Source: Virgibacillus halotolerans (GTDB lineage Bacteria; Bacillota; Bacilli; Bacillales; Amphibacillaceae). Taken from it: 64,000 bases of DNA. Below are positions 48,488 through 57,080 of this stretch, in pieces. Positions within the stretch are counted from its first letter, which is position 1. Every line of letters starts with the position of its first letter. The stretch spans positions 248,001-312,000 of the forward strand of contig NZ_JAFBEA010000001.1 of NCBI RefSeq assembly GCF_016908515.1, in the 5' to 3' direction. The position numbers were made by a program, and so were the translations under genes. Below the pieces are notes generated by a model. It had not been told where the DNA came from and made no database searches. It worked only from the letters and a program-made list of their open reading frames with translations.

Positions 48488-48522
48488 AGTACGAAATTAA
48501 TGAATCAAAGAGGAGTACGTTT

Positions 48523-49836
48523 ATGAATAAAAACGATTTTAATCATTTTACTTTACAGCCCGAATTACAGGAAGTGATTCGCAAGTTGGGATTTCGCGAA
48601 CCAACAGAAATACAAGAAAAGGTAATCCCAGAAGTTCTATCTGGAAAAAGTGTCATCGGTCAATCACGAACAGGATCCGGAAAGACACATGCCTTCCTGC
48701 TTCCTTTATTTAATCAGATTGACACGAATCTCGAGGAAGTGCAATTTGTTATTACAGCGCCAACAAGGGAGCTTGCGACCCAGCTTTATGATGAAGTTAA
48801 AAAGATTATCCGATTTGCGGATAAGGATCAGCAGTGTACGACCAAGCTGCTGATTGGTGGTACAGATAAACAAAGAATGGCCGAGAAGTTAAAGCACCCA
48901 CCCCATATTATTGTAGGTACGCCAGGGAGAATTCTCGATTTAGTTAAAGCGGATGCTGTGTCGATTTATAAGGCGAAGTCCTTTGTCATTGATGAGGCGG
49001 ATTTAATGCTTGATCTCGGTTTTATTAATGATGTAGACCAGCTACTAGTAAGATCCAAAAAAGATATCCAGTTATTGGTATTTTCGGCTACGATTCCACA
49101 AAGACTGCAACACTTTTTTAAAAAGTATTTAATTAATCCAGTCCATGTCAAAATTGACGATCATTTTTCTCCGGAAGCGATGGAACACCACTTGATTGCT
49201 GCAAAACATCGAGACATATCGGATGTTATTATTGCGTTATCTAAAACGATTCAGCCTTATTTGGCAATCATTTTTGCAAACAGTAAGGAAAAGGCTAATC
49301 AATTGGCCGCCTCCTTGCAACAAAGAGGAATGGATGCGGGTGTCATCCATGGCGGGCTAACACCGAGAGAACGTAAAAGGGTCTTAAAGGATATTCAAAG
49401 CCTTCGTTATCAATATGTTGTTGCAACGGATTTAGCATCCAGAGGTATTGATATTAAAGGGGTAAGTCATGTAATTAATGCACAGTTGCCAAAAGAAGAA
49501 GATTTTTATATCCACCGAGTAGGCAGAACAGCCCGTGCAGGTATGGAAGGCACAGCAATCAGCCTCTACACAGAAGAAGATTTGCTATTAATTGATAAAT
49601 TGGAACAAAAAGGTTTAACTTTTACGTATTTTGACGTAAAAGATGGTGAATGGCAAGAAGCAAAGCCTTGGAATGAACGAAAACTAAGAAAAAAAACAAC
49701 TACAAATATGGACAAAGAAGCATGGAAACAAGTACGGAAAACCAATAAAGTAAAACCTGGTTATAAAAAGAAAATGAAAATGCAACAAGAATCGATTAAA
49801 AAACGGTTAACCAAAAAATCAAAGTACAAAAAATAA
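48523..49836 (+). CDS. cshB: DEAD-box RNA helicase CshB
   Basis: A 437-residue RNA helicase with a Q motif (FREPTEIQEKVIP), Walker A SRTGSGKT, PTRELA, DEAD (VIDEADLM), SAT (VFSATIPQ) and HRVGRTARAG, then a basic tail (about 395–437) rich in Lys. Length and position match CshB (YqfR), linked to ribosomes and cold adaptation. GAGGAG precedes the ATG. Confidence 0.92.
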   Translation: MNKNDFNHFTLQPELQEVIRKLGFREPTEIQEKVIPEVLSGKSVIGQSRTGSGKTHAFLLPLFNQIDTNLEEVQFVITAPTRELATQLYDEVKKIIRFADKDQQCTTKLLIGGTDKQRMAEKLKHPPHIIVGTPGRILDLVKADAVSIYKAKSFVIDEADLMLDLGFINDVDQLLVRSKKDIQLLVFSATIPQRLQHFFKKYLINPVHVKIDDHFSPEAMEHHLIAAKHRDISDVIIALSKTIQPYLAIIFANSKEKANQLAASLQQRGMDAGVIHGGLTPRERKRVLKDIQSLRYQYVVATDLASRGIDIKGVSHVINAQLPKEEDFYIHRVGRTARAGMEGTAISLYTEEDLLLIDKLEQKGLTFTYFDVKDGEWQEAKPWNERKLRKKTTTNMDKEAWKQVRKTNKVKPGYKKKMKMQQESIKKRLTKKSKYKK

Positions 49837-49874
49837 TAGATAAATTATAGAGGGAAACGGGAGAGGTGTTAGTT

Positions 49875-50768
49875 TTGTTAAAAATTGGATCACACGTATC
49901 AATGAGTGGTAAAAAGATGTTGCTTGGATCAAGTGAAGAAGCCGCATCCTATGGTGCAAACACATTTATGATCTACACAGGTGCACCGCAAAATACTAGA
50001 AGAAAACCAATCGAAGAGTTGAACATCGAAGCAGGCAGTGCACATATGAAAGAACATGGCATGTCAGACATTGTTGTACATGCCCCCTATATTATTAATA
50101 TTGCCAATACCACAAAGCCAGCAACATTTGAATTAGGGGTGGATTTCCTCCGGAGTGAAATTGACCGAACCGCTGCACTTGGAGCAAAACAAATTGTTCT
50201 GCATCCTGGAGCCCACGTTGGCGCAGGTGCCGATGTTGGAATCAAGAAAATCATTGAAGGCTTAAACGAAGTAGTGGAAAAAGATAAAGATGTGCAAATT
50301 GCACTGGAAACTATGGCAGGAAAAGGTACGGAGATTGGCCGAAGCTTTGATGAATTAGCGAAAATTTTTGATGGTGTAACACACAATGAGCGATTATCGG
50401 TTTGTATGGATACGTGTCATATTCATGATGCCGGGTACGATGTTGTCCATGATTTTGACAATGTTCTAAATGAATTTGATAAAATTGTTGGCATAGACCG
50501 TCTGAAAGTAATCCATGTGAATGACAGTAAAAATGAACGCTCAGCCCATAAAGACCGTCACGAAAATATTGGCTTCGGTTATATTGGTTTTGATGCTTTA
50601 CATCATGTCATCCATCATCCACAGCTACAGGACTTACCAAAAATTTTAGAAACGCCTTATGTTGGTGAGGACAAGAAAAATAAAAAACCACCGTATAAAT
50701 TTGAAATTGACATGATCAAAGATGGTACATTTATAAGTAATTTAAAAGAACAAATTATGAATCAATAA
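49875..50768 (+). CDS. nfo: Endonuclease IV (AP endonuclease)
   Basis: A 297-residue zinc enzyme that cuts DNA at abasic sites. Motifs are present: [21 protein letters not shown] and [20 protein letters not shown]. Start is TTG 49875 after GAGAGGTG with 6 bp spacing; the family N-terminus [12 protein letters not shown] supports it over GTG 49866. In B. subtilis (YqfS) it protects spores with ExoA. A strong terminator follows. Confidence 0.95.
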   Translation: MLKIGSHVSMSGKKMLLGSSEEAASYGANTFMIYTGAPQNTRRKPIEELNIEAGSAHMKEHGMSDIVVHAPYIINIANTTKPATFELGVDFLRSEIDRTAALGAKQIVLHPGAHVGAGADVGIKKIIEGLNEVVEKDKDVQIALETMAGKGTEIGRSFDELAKIFDGVTHNERLSVCMDTCHIHDAGYDVVHDFDNVLNEFDKIVGIDRLKVIHVNDSKNERSAHKDRHENIGFGYIGFDALHHVIHHPQLQDLPKILETPYVGEDKKNKKPPYKFEIDMIKDGTFISNLKEQIMNQ

Positions 50769-50775
50769 AGGACAG

Positions 50776-50809
50776 GGCATAACGATCTGAAGTCGTTATG
50801 CCTTTTTTT
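50776..50809 (+). terminator. Terminator after nfo
   Basis: A perfect 10-bp GGCATAACGA stem (50776–50785 / 50793–50802) with a 7-nt loop and seven T. The T-run touches the stop codon of the convergent yqfT. Confidence 0.92.
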
Positions 50810-51092
50810 AATTGAAAAGATGGCCTAAACCATAGGATTGAATAATTTCTTTAAAAAGCAGATCCGCTTTGTTTGCTGTTCCAGGATCTGTAATTTCAGC
50901 TAGTGCGGTAAACATTTTCTTTTGATCATGTGTATTAAACGGATCAACGGTATGGTTTTTTAAATAGGCTACAATCTTCTGGGCTTCGTTTTCGGTTAGG
51001 GAAAAATCGTATTGCTTTCCATAATAAAGCAATTCCTCACTTGTTAGCTGCTTTAATTTACTTTTTACCATTTCCTTTATAAAAATAGACAT
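50808..51092 (-). CDS. yqfT: DUF2624 family protein YqfT
   Basis: A 94-residue protein starting MSIFIKEMVKSKLKQLTSEELLYYG. The ATG at 51090–51092 has AAAGGAGGTG upstream on the minus strand; the longer frame to 51176 is unsupported. It has the pattern of small DUF2624 proteins (TENEAQKIVAYLKNHTVDPF). Position next to nfo matches yqfT; function unknown. Confidence 0.85.
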   Translation of the reverse strand: MSIFIKEMVKSKLKQLTSEELLYYGKQYDFSLTENEAQKIVAYLKNHTVDPFNTHDQKKMFTALAEITDPGTANKADLLFKEIIQSYGLGHLFN

Positions 51093-51254
51093 AATCCACC
51101 TCCTTTGAAAGGGATTCCTTAGGTACTGTATGCATTCAATTTTTAAATGCAACTTGACCAGCATATTGTCTTCCATAAAGTAACATAATTATATAAGGGA
51201 AGACTCCATAAACTATAACCGCACCTTAATATAACGTGCAGGGAGGTTTCATTA

Positions 51255-51632
51255 ATGGATGACTTTAAAAGGGATAAAGAAGGCGATTTACCGGGTGAAC
51301 ACGGAGCGCATACAGATCATAACGATTTTGTTGAAATCGACCCAGACAGCTCCAGAAATGAAGAATTCGCGACTGAAATAACAGCTGATGACTATGATAG
51401 CAGAGTAGATAGGGATCATGATGATCATAGCGATGTCAATAGTACGTATGGCTGGATCGGATTGGCATTATCGGTTGTATCTTTTTTCATGATGCCTGTC
51501 ATCTTAGGTGCTGCAGGAATCATCTTAGGCTTTGTTTCCAGGGCCCGAGGAGCAGATACGCTTGGTAATATAGCGATCGCAGCAGGTGTTATCTCTATTT
51601 TAGTAAGATTTTTAGTAATTCCTTTTATGTAA
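51255..51632 (+). CDS. DUF4190-like small membrane protein with acidic N-terminus
   Basis: A 125-residue protein: the first 63 residues are very rich in Asp, Glu and His (for example DRDHDDHSDVN), then two membrane helices separated by a Gly-rich turn (LGAAGIILGFVSRARG). The C-terminal half fits DUF4190-type membrane proteins such as YqfX. GGGAGG precedes the ATG. Function unknown; the acidic part could bind cations. Confidence 0.82.
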   Translation: MDDFKRDKEGDLPGEHGAHTDHNDFVEIDPDSSRNEEFATEITADDYDSRVDRDHDDHSDVNSTYGWIGLALSVVSFFMMPVILGAAGIILGFVSRARGADTLGNIAIAAGVISILVRFLVIPFM

Positions 51633-51636
51633 CGAA

Positions 51637-51675
51637 AACGGGGCTGGTACCTGAATAAACCGGCCTCGTTTTTTA
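51637..51675. terminator. Bidirectional terminator between convergent genes
   Basis: An 11-bp stem (51637–51647 / 51660–51670, two G·T pairs) with a 12-nt loop and a run of T on the plus strand; A-rich sequence on the other side serves the minus-strand gene. Confidence 0.7.
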
Positions 51676-51993
51676 TTCTTTATATGCTGGAAAGTAATAA
51701 AAGACGTGTGGTTGAAGATGGTAAGGGTCAACAGTTGGATTTATCCTTTGGAAATCTGCTATAATTTGGTTGAGGTCTAATTTTTTAATATGATGATGAT
51801 TCATTTCTTCAACAACTGACAAAACAGTATCCCCAGGCTCGACCTTTATATGCATGATGGCAAAGTCTGTATTCCTCTGGTCTGGGGTATGATATGTGTT
51901 AATTGATTCAGTATGCTGGTTATTTTCTGCTAAGTCTTTATATATACTTATAAATAGTAATATAATGAATACATACAAAAGAAATTTTTTCAT
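51673..51993 (-). CDS. yqfZ: Membrane-anchored LysM-like protein YqfZ
   Basis: A 106-residue protein with an N-terminal membrane anchor (about 4–20) and a LysM-like module (about 48–98, VEPGDTVLSVVEEMN … INPTVDPYHLQPHVFYYFP). It faces the cell wall and may bind peptidoglycan. The layout matches YqfZ. AAAGGAGC lies upstream on the minus strand. The zur/ispG genes that stand nearby in B. subtilis are absent. Confidence 0.75.
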   Translation of the reverse strand: MKKFLLYVFIILLFISIYKDLAENNQHTESINTYHTPDQRNTDFAIMHIKVEPGDTVLSVVEEMNHHHIKKLDLNQIIADFQRINPTVDPYHLQPHVFYYFPAYKE

Positions 51994-52069
51994 CTTGTTT
52001 TGCTCCTTTTATTGAAACAAATGGCCGTCATCATACGTATAAACAAATAGAGAGAAAGGAGATGGGAGA

Positions 52070-52705
52070 ATGGAGATTTTTGATTATGTCTGGATGGGGT
52101 TTGTTATTACTGGGTTAGGCACATTATTCCTACTTGGTGAAATACTAGTAAATATGCGCGGCATTTTTGGTCTTTTAGGACTTGGATTTATGATCGTTTA
52201 TTTTTCTGCCTTTGTTGAAACGAGCTCCTTTATCATTATGCTTATTATTTACTTTGTTGGATTATTACTGATCATTATTGATGGTAAAATATTAAATGAT
52301 GGAACACTCGCCACACTTGGTGCAGCAAGTATGTTAACGTCCGTCGCGCTCGCGGCTCCTGATTTAACTTCCGGATTGTATGCTGTTGTTGGTGTGCTTA
52401 TCGGTGGGGGTGCATCTTTCCTTTTTCTAAAGGTATTCAAAAAAAGAAAAATGTGGACGAAAATCACCTTGAAATATCAGCTGACAAAAGAAGGCGGCTA
52501 CAACTCAATGAATGAAGGTTATGAGAAACTTGTGAACGAAGAAGCTATAACTTTAACCGATTTAAGACCTGTGGGGACAATTAAAATCCACGACAATAAT
52601 TATAGTGCCGTTTCTAATGGACAATGGATTGCTAAGGATAGCCCGGTGCGAGTGATCGAAGTAGATGGTACTAAGATACTTGTTGAAAAAATAGAACAGG
52701 CTTAA
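52070..52705 (+). CDS. NfeD-family membrane protein (short form)
   Basis: A 211-residue protein with about four membrane helices (residues 8–120) and a C-terminal OB-fold NfeD domain (about 145–205, TLTDLRPVGTIKIHDNNYSAVS). Unlike YqeZ at 26176 it lacks the ClpP-like protease part. Such short NfeD proteins usually pair with a flotillin, but none is adjacent here. AAAGGAGATGGG precedes the ATG. A terminator follows. Confidence 0.85.
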   Translation: MEIFDYVWMGFVITGLGTLFLLGEILVNMRGIFGLLGLGFMIVYFSAFVETSSFIIMLIIYFVGLLLIIIDGKILNDGTLATLGAASMLTSVALAAPDLTSGLYAVVGVLIGGGASFLFLKVFKKRKMWTKITLKYQLTKEGGYNSMNEGYEKLVNEEAITLTDLRPVGTIKIHDNNYSAVSNGQWIAKDSPVRVIEVDGTKILVEKIEQA

Positions 52706-52710
52706 CGCAA

Positions 52711-52761
52711 AAAAATAATTTTCGAACGGAGAAATATCGTCCGTCGAGAATTATTTTTTTA
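52711..52761 (+). terminator. Terminator after the NfeD gene
   Basis: An 18-bp stem (52712–52730 / 52740–52757) with one bulged A and one G·T, followed by a run of T; A-rich on the 5' side, so possibly bidirectional. Confidence 0.85.
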
Positions 52762-52911
52762 TTTAATTATACATAATTAGGGCAAAATGAAGTCGAATGT
52801 AAATTTAGTGTTAAGTTTATTGAAATCATCTTTACAAAGTGCTTATTTTCATCTAATAATAATGGTGGATGCGACAGAATCCAACATTTTATGGAGGGGC
52901 GGAGTATTTCA

Positions 52912-54537
52912 TTGGATATTGATTTACAAACACTGCTATTTGAATTTATTGGTGGTCTGGGGATTTTCCTCCTTGGTATTAAATTTATGGGAGAAGGATT
53001 ACAAAAATCTGCTGGTGATCGTTTAAAGGATATCCTTGATAAATTTACGAGTAATCCTTTTTTAGGTGTACTGGCAGGTATTATTGTGACTGTACTTATT
53101 CAGAGTAGTTCCGGTACAACCGTATTGACAGTTGGCTTGGTAAATGCCGGATTTATGACATTTAGACAAGCAATTGGCGTTATTATGGGGGCAAACATTG
53201 GTACGACTGTTACAGCCTTCATAATAGGTTTAGACATTGGGGAATATTCATTGCCAATTATGGCAGTTGGTAGTTTCTTGTTATTTTTCTTTAAAAATCA
53301 AAAAGTAAATGCAGTTGGACAAGCAGTGTTTGGCTTTGGATCTCTGTTTTTTGGTCTAGGATTAATGAGCAGTGGCATGGCTCCATTGCAAAGTTTGGAG
53401 ACATTTCACGAATTAACTGTGAAAATGAGTGATAGTCCAGTATTGGGTGTAGTGGTCGGAACAGTCTTTACGTTAATTGTACAAAGTTCCAGTGCTACGA
53501 TCGGAATATTGCAGGGATTATTCTCTGAAGGTGCTATCGAGCTAAAAGCGGCAATACCTGTATTATTTGGTGACAATATTGGAACAACAATTACTGCAGT
53601 TCTAGCGGCAATTGGGACTAGCGTAGCAGCTAAAAGAGCAGCGTTTACGCATGTTATATTTAACCTAGTTGGTGCAGTGATTTTCCTTATATTCTTAGGA
53701 TTATTTACAACGTACATTACATTTCTACAAGGACAGTTTAACTTGAATCCGGAGATGACAATTGCCTTTGCACATGGTAATTTTAATATCTTTAATACGA
53801 TCATACAGTTTCCATTCATCGGTGCTTTAGCATGGCTAGTTACGAAACTTGTACCTGGTGAAGATACGGTCATTGAATTTAATCCGAAACATTTGGATCC
53901 GTTGCTTATTCAACAATCCTCAGCATTAGCGCTGAACCAGGCGAAGGCGGAGATTGTACGAATGGGTGAATATGCACACCAGGGCTTGGAAGAAACAAAC
54001 TTGTATTTGACAACGCAAAATCAAAAACATGCTGAAATGGGAATGCAAATTGAAGGGGCACTAAATAATTTGGACCGTAAAATAACCGATTATTTAGTTC
54101 ATATTTCTTCAGGTACCATGTCAGAATTGGAAAGTAATCAACATACAGCATTAATGGATTCTGTTCGGGATATTGAGCGAATCGGTGACCATTTTGAAAA
54201 TATTATTGAGCTGATTGATTATAAAATATCTAATAAAGTAACCGTGACAGAGGAAGCAAAAGAAGATCTTAATGATATGTTTGATTTAACGCTTTCAACT
54301 GTAAAACAAGCTATTAAATCATTGGAAAATAGCGATAGAGAAGCAGCCCTTGCCGTAATCCAAAAAGAGGACCAGATAGACAAAATGGAACGTGTTTACC
54401 GTAAGAAACACATTATTCGCATGAACGAAGGGCAATGCAGTGGTTCAGCGGGGATTGTATTCGTTGATATTATTAGTAATCTAGAGCGGATTGGCGATCA
54501 TGCAGTAAACATTATTGAAGAAGTCTTAGAAAAATAG
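52912..54537 (+). CDS. Na+/Pi cotransporter family protein with PhoU-like domain
   Basis: A 541-residue protein. The membrane part (about 1–330) contains the two inverted Na/Pi-cotransporter repeats, each with the QSSS signature (LIQSSSGTTVL and LIVQSSSATIG). The C-terminal 200 residues form a PhoU-like helical domain. Start is TTG 52912 about 8 bp after GGAGGGGCGGAG; ATG 52891 overlaps that site. Related to YqeW of B. subtilis, which sits before rpsU there. It probably imports phosphate with sodium. Confidence 0.9.
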   Translation: MDIDLQTLLFEFIGGLGIFLLGIKFMGEGLQKSAGDRLKDILDKFTSNPFLGVLAGIIVTVLIQSSSGTTVLTVGLVNAGFMTFRQAIGVIMGANIGTTVTAFIIGLDIGEYSLPIMAVGSFLLFFFKNQKVNAVGQAVFGFGSLFFGLGLMSSGMAPLQSLETFHELTVKMSDSPVLGVVVGTVFTLIVQSSSATIGILQGLFSEGAIELKAAIPVLFGDNIGTTITAVLAAIGTSVAAKRAAFTHVIFNLVGAVIFLIFLGLFTTYITFLQGQFNLNPEMTIAFAHGNFNIFNTIIQFPFIGALAWLVTKLVPGEDTVIEFNPKHLDPLLIQQSSALALNQAKAEIVRMGEYAHQGLEETNLYLTTQNQKHAEMGMQIEGALNNLDRKITDYLVHISSGTMSELESNQHTALMDSVRDIERIGDHFENIIELIDYKISNKVTVTEEAKEDLNDMFDLTLSTVKQAIKSLENSDREAALAVIQKEDQIDKMERVYRKKHIIRMNEGQCSGSAGIVFVDIISNLERIGDHAVNIIEEVLEK

Positions 54538-54554
54538 TATATGGAGGGTTTGCA

Positions 54555-55172
54555 GTGTTCAAGAAAACACCGGATAAATTTTTACTTTACCTTGTTGATT
54601 TTGCGAAACATTTAAATGAAACAACGAATTATTTCGTTAATTATAAGGTGAAGGATGTAGAAACACTAAAGGAATTTGCAAAAATAGTTAAGCGATATGA
54701 GTCAGAAGCAGACGAAAAAGTGCATTTGATCATTAAAAATTTAAACGACGCCTTTATTACGCCAATCGAGCGTGAGGACATTCTCCAGTTAACGTTGAAT
54801 CTTGATGATGTAATTGATGGTATGGAAGACTTCACAGCTTTGATGGATATCCATCAAATCCTGTCCTCAGATAGTTATATTACTGAGTTCGCTGAATATA
54901 TTTTGAAATCTTCGCAGGAAATTTTGTTATCAATCGAATTAATGGCGAAGGGTCGGTTGAAAGAAGTGGAACCACATGCGATCAAAATCAAGGATCACGA
55001 AAGCAAGTGTGATGATTTATATCGAAAGTCTTTAAAAAACCTTTTCCAAACAGAAAAAGACGCAATTAAAGTCATTCAATATAAAGAAATTTATGAAACA
55101 CTTGAAAATATTGCAGATTACTGTCAGAACGTTGCCAGTACACTACAAAGTATTATTATGAAAAACGCGTAA
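54555..55172 (+). CDS. DUF47 (PhoU-like) phosphate transport accessory protein
   Basis: A 205-residue helical protein of the DUF47 family, usual partner of PiT transporters. Visible family words are ANETTNYF-like NETTNYFVNYK, YESEADEK and EREDILQLTLNLDDVIDG. Start is GTG 54555 with GGAGGG upstream. It lies between two phosphate transporters and probably regulates the PiT one. Confidence 0.9.
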   Translation: MFKKTPDKFLLYLVDFAKHLNETTNYFVNYKVKDVETLKEFAKIVKRYESEADEKVHLIIKNLNDAFITPIEREDILQLTLNLDDVIDGMEDFTALMDIHQILSSDSYITEFAEYILKSSQEILLSIELMAKGRLKEVEPHAIKIKDHESKCDDLYRKSLKNLFQTEKDAIKVIQYKEIYETLENIADYCQNVASTLQSIIMKNA

Positions 55173-55185
55173 TGAGGGATAATTT

Positions 55186-56184
55186 ATGGACAGTTTATTT
55201 ATAATCGTCATTTTGATCGTTATTTTTGCACTCATCTTTGATTTTATCAATGGCTTTCATGACACTGCAAATGCAATTGCAACATCTGTATCAACAAAAG
55301 CTTTGACCCCTAGGAAAGCAATTATACTGGCATCAGTTATGAATTTTGTGGGGGCCTTAACGTTTACTGGTGTTGCCCAAACAATTACGAGTGGTATTGC
55401 TGATCCGTTTGAGTTAAATAATGGTACTACAGTTATTCTTGCCGCATTATTTGCGGCTATTGCCTGGAACCTGATTACTTGGTATTTTGGAATCCCGAGC
55501 AGTTCCTCCCATGCGCTCATTGGTGCAATCACTGGGGCTGTAATTGCTTCTGCCGGATTCACTGCCATACAATATACTGGTTTTTTAAGTATTCTTAAGG
55601 CATTATTCATATCACCTGTTCTTGCATTCGTAGTAGGCTTTATCATGTATGCAGTCATAAAAGTTGTTTTTAAAAATAGTAATTTGGCAAAAACAAATAA
55701 GCGATTTCGAATGGTACAAGTTCTAACTGCAGCTCTACAATCGTATTCACATGGCACAAATGATGCTCAAAAATCAATGGGGATTATAACGATGGCCTTG
55801 ATTGTAGGCGGGATGCATCAAACAACAGATGTTCCTTTTTGGGTACAATTTTCCTGTGCGCTAGCGATGGCACTTGGAACGTCAGTTGGGGGATGGCGCA
55901 TCATTAAAACTGTAGGTGGAAAAATCATGAAAATCCGTCCCGTCAATGGTGTAGCTGCTGATTTGACTGGAGCAGCTATTATTTTTGGTGCGACTTTGAT
56001 TCATTTGCCAGTGAGTACAACACATGTTATTTCTTCGTCAATTCTTGGGGTAGGATCATCGCATCGTGTCAAAAGTGTAAATTGGGGTGTGGCCAAACGA
56101 ATGCTTTTCACCTGGGTGATTACTTTGCCAATCACCGCATTACTTAGTGGAGTGGTGTTTTATATTTTAAATTTATTCATGTAG
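55186..56184 (+). CDS. pit: PiT-family inorganic phosphate transporter
   Basis: A 332-residue low-affinity phosphate permease with about ten helices and the two PiT signatures GFHDTANAIATSV (N-terminal) and YSHGTNDAQKSMGII (central). Translation is coupled to the DUF47 gene 13 bp before it. A long perfect hairpin terminates the operon. Confidence 0.94.
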   Translation: MDSLFIIVILIVIFALIFDFINGFHDTANAIATSVSTKALTPRKAIILASVMNFVGALTFTGVAQTITSGIADPFELNNGTTVILAALFAAIAWNLITWYFGIPSSSSHALIGAITGAVIASAGFTAIQYTGFLSILKALFISPVLAFVVGFIMYAVIKVVFKNSNLAKTNKRFRMVQVLTAALQSYSHGTNDAQKSMGIITMALIVGGMHQTTDVPFWVQFSCALAMALGTSVGGWRIIKTVGGKIMKIRPVNGVAADLTGAAIIFGATLIHLPVSTTHVISSSILGVGSSHRVKSVNWGVAKRMLFTWVITLPITALLSGVVFYILNLFM

Positions 56185-56199
56185 ATATTAACATCATTG

Positions 56200-56245
56200 A
56201 ATGATCCAGAATAAGGCTAAAAAACGCTTATTCTGGATCATTTAT
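56200..56245 (+). terminator. Terminator of the phosphate-transport operon
   Basis: A perfect 16-bp stem (56200–56215 / 56227–56242) with an 11-nt loop; the T-tail is short. Confidence 0.75.
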
Positions 56246-56297
56246 CACATAGTTATCGAAAATATTACATCATTATACAAAAAATAATTGTTTGGTA

Positions 56298-56326
56298 TTG
56301 AAATCTAACTTTTTTAATGCTATAGT
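56298..56326 (+). promoter_or_regulatory. Upstream promoter of the tRNA cluster
   Basis: TTGAAA (56298–56303), a 17-bp spacer and TATAGT (56321–56326) preceded by TGC (extended -10). Confidence 0.65.
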
Positions 56327-56379
56327 GAATATTGTTGTTTTAGCGTTCTTGCATTGAATTATATTTTAAATAAAAGTTA

Positions 56380-56408
56380 TTGACAGATCTTGTCGTACAT
56401 GGTAAATT
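56380..56408 (+). promoter_or_regulatory. Proximal promoter of the tRNA cluster
   Basis: A perfect TTGACA (56380–56385), a 17-bp spacer and TAAATT (56403–56408), about 65 bp before the first tRNA. Confidence 0.65.
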
Positions 56409-56472
56409 ATATTTCGTGCTGTTAATTATAATGTTAAACAGTCCAATACATATATTAAACTTAATTGATTAT

Positions 56473-56547
56473 TCCACAGTAGCTCAGTGGTAGAGCAATC
56501 GGCTGTTAACCGATCGGTCGTAGGTTCGAATCCTACCTGTGGAGCCA
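56473..56547 (+). tRNA. tRNA-Asn (anticodon GTT)
   Basis: A full cloverleaf: acceptor TCCACAG/CTGTGGA, D arm GCTC…GAGC, anticodon loop CTGTTAA, T loop TTCGAAT; 3' CCA is encoded. Confidence 0.97.
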
Positions 56548-56550
56548 AAT

Positions 56551-56627
56551 GGCGGCGTAGCTCAGCTGGCGAGAGCGTACGGTTCATACCCGTAAGGTCG
56601 TGGGTTCGATCCCCTCCGCCGCTACCA
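56551..56627 (+). tRNA. tRNA-Met, elongator (anticodon CAT)
   Basis: Anticodon loop TTCATAC on a TACGG/CCGTA stem, typical of elongator Met and lacking the three G-C pairs of the initiator. CCA is encoded. The T stem GTGGG/CCCTC has a T·T mismatch at its second pair, where Bacillus usually has G·T. Confidence 0.93.
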
Positions 56628-56651
56628 TTTATATTATATTTAAACAGTTAT

Positions 56652-56728
56652 GGCGGTCGTGGCGAAGTGGTTAACGCACCGGATTGTGGCTCCGGCATAC
56701 GTGGGTTCGATCCCCACCGGTCGCCCCA
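56652..56728 (+). tRNA. tRNA-His (anticodon GTG)
   Basis: The anticodon loop TTGTGGC gives GTG. The extra 5' G (-1) that marks tRNA-His is encoded at 56652 opposite C73; CCA is encoded. Confidence 0.95.
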
Positions 56729-56742
56729 TAAATGAAAGATTA

Positions 56743-56819
56743 GGACCCTTAGCTCAGTTGGTTAGAGCCATCGGCTCATAACCGATCGGTCGCAGGTTCG
56801 AGTCCTGCAGGGTCCACCA
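56743..56819 (+). tRNA. tRNA-Ile2 (CAT anticodon, lysidine-modified)
   Basis: The anticodon reads CAT, but the body GGACCCTTAGCTCAGTTGG and loop CTCATAA match the minor tRNA-Ile whose C34 is changed to lysidine by TilS, and not Met. CCA is encoded. Confidence 0.87.
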
Positions 56820-56828
56820 TAAAAGCTC

Positions 56829-56921
56829 GGAGGAATACCCAAGTTCGGCTGAAGGGATCGGTCTTGAAAACCGACAGGGGTGTCAAAGCCCGCGGGGGTT
56901 CGAATCCCTCTTCCTCCTCCA
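56829..56921 (+). tRNA. tRNA-Ser (anticodon TGA)
   Basis: A class II tRNA with a long variable arm, anticodon loop CTTGAAA and acceptor GGAGGAA/TTCCTCC. CCA is encoded. The discriminator base 73 is T (56918), where tRNA-Ser of Bacillus normally has G. Confidence 0.93.
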
Positions 56922-56960
56922 TACATATTTTGCAGTATGAAAAAAGTATTAATCCCAAAT

Positions 56961-57036
56961 GGCTCGGTAGCTCAGTCGGTAGAGCAAAGGACTGAAAATC
57001 CTTGTGTCGGCGGTTCGATTCCGTCCCGAGCCACCA
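56961..57036 (+). tRNA. tRNA-Phe (anticodon GAA)
   Basis: Acceptor GGCTCGG/CCGAGCC, anticodon loop CTGAAAA, T loop TTCGATT, encoded CCA. Last gene of the cluster. Confidence 0.97.
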
Positions 57037-57053
57037 TATATATACGTAATCAT

Positions 57054-57080
57054 CAAGCAGATAATTTGCTTGTTTTTTTA
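57054..57080 (+). terminator. Terminator of the tRNA cluster
   Basis: A 6-bp CAAGCA/TGCTTG stem with a 7-nt loop and a run of seven T, 18 bp after tRNA-Phe. Confidence 0.8.

Noticed and set aside
52787-53026. A 79-codon frame overlapping the start of the Na/Pi cotransporter
   Set aside because: It lies in another frame of a clear membrane protein gene and has no ribosome-binding site.
56743-56819. Reading the second CAT tRNA as another tRNA-Met or as the initiator
   Set aside because: Its body matches tRNA-Ile2 and lacks the initiator G-C pairs in the anticodon stem.
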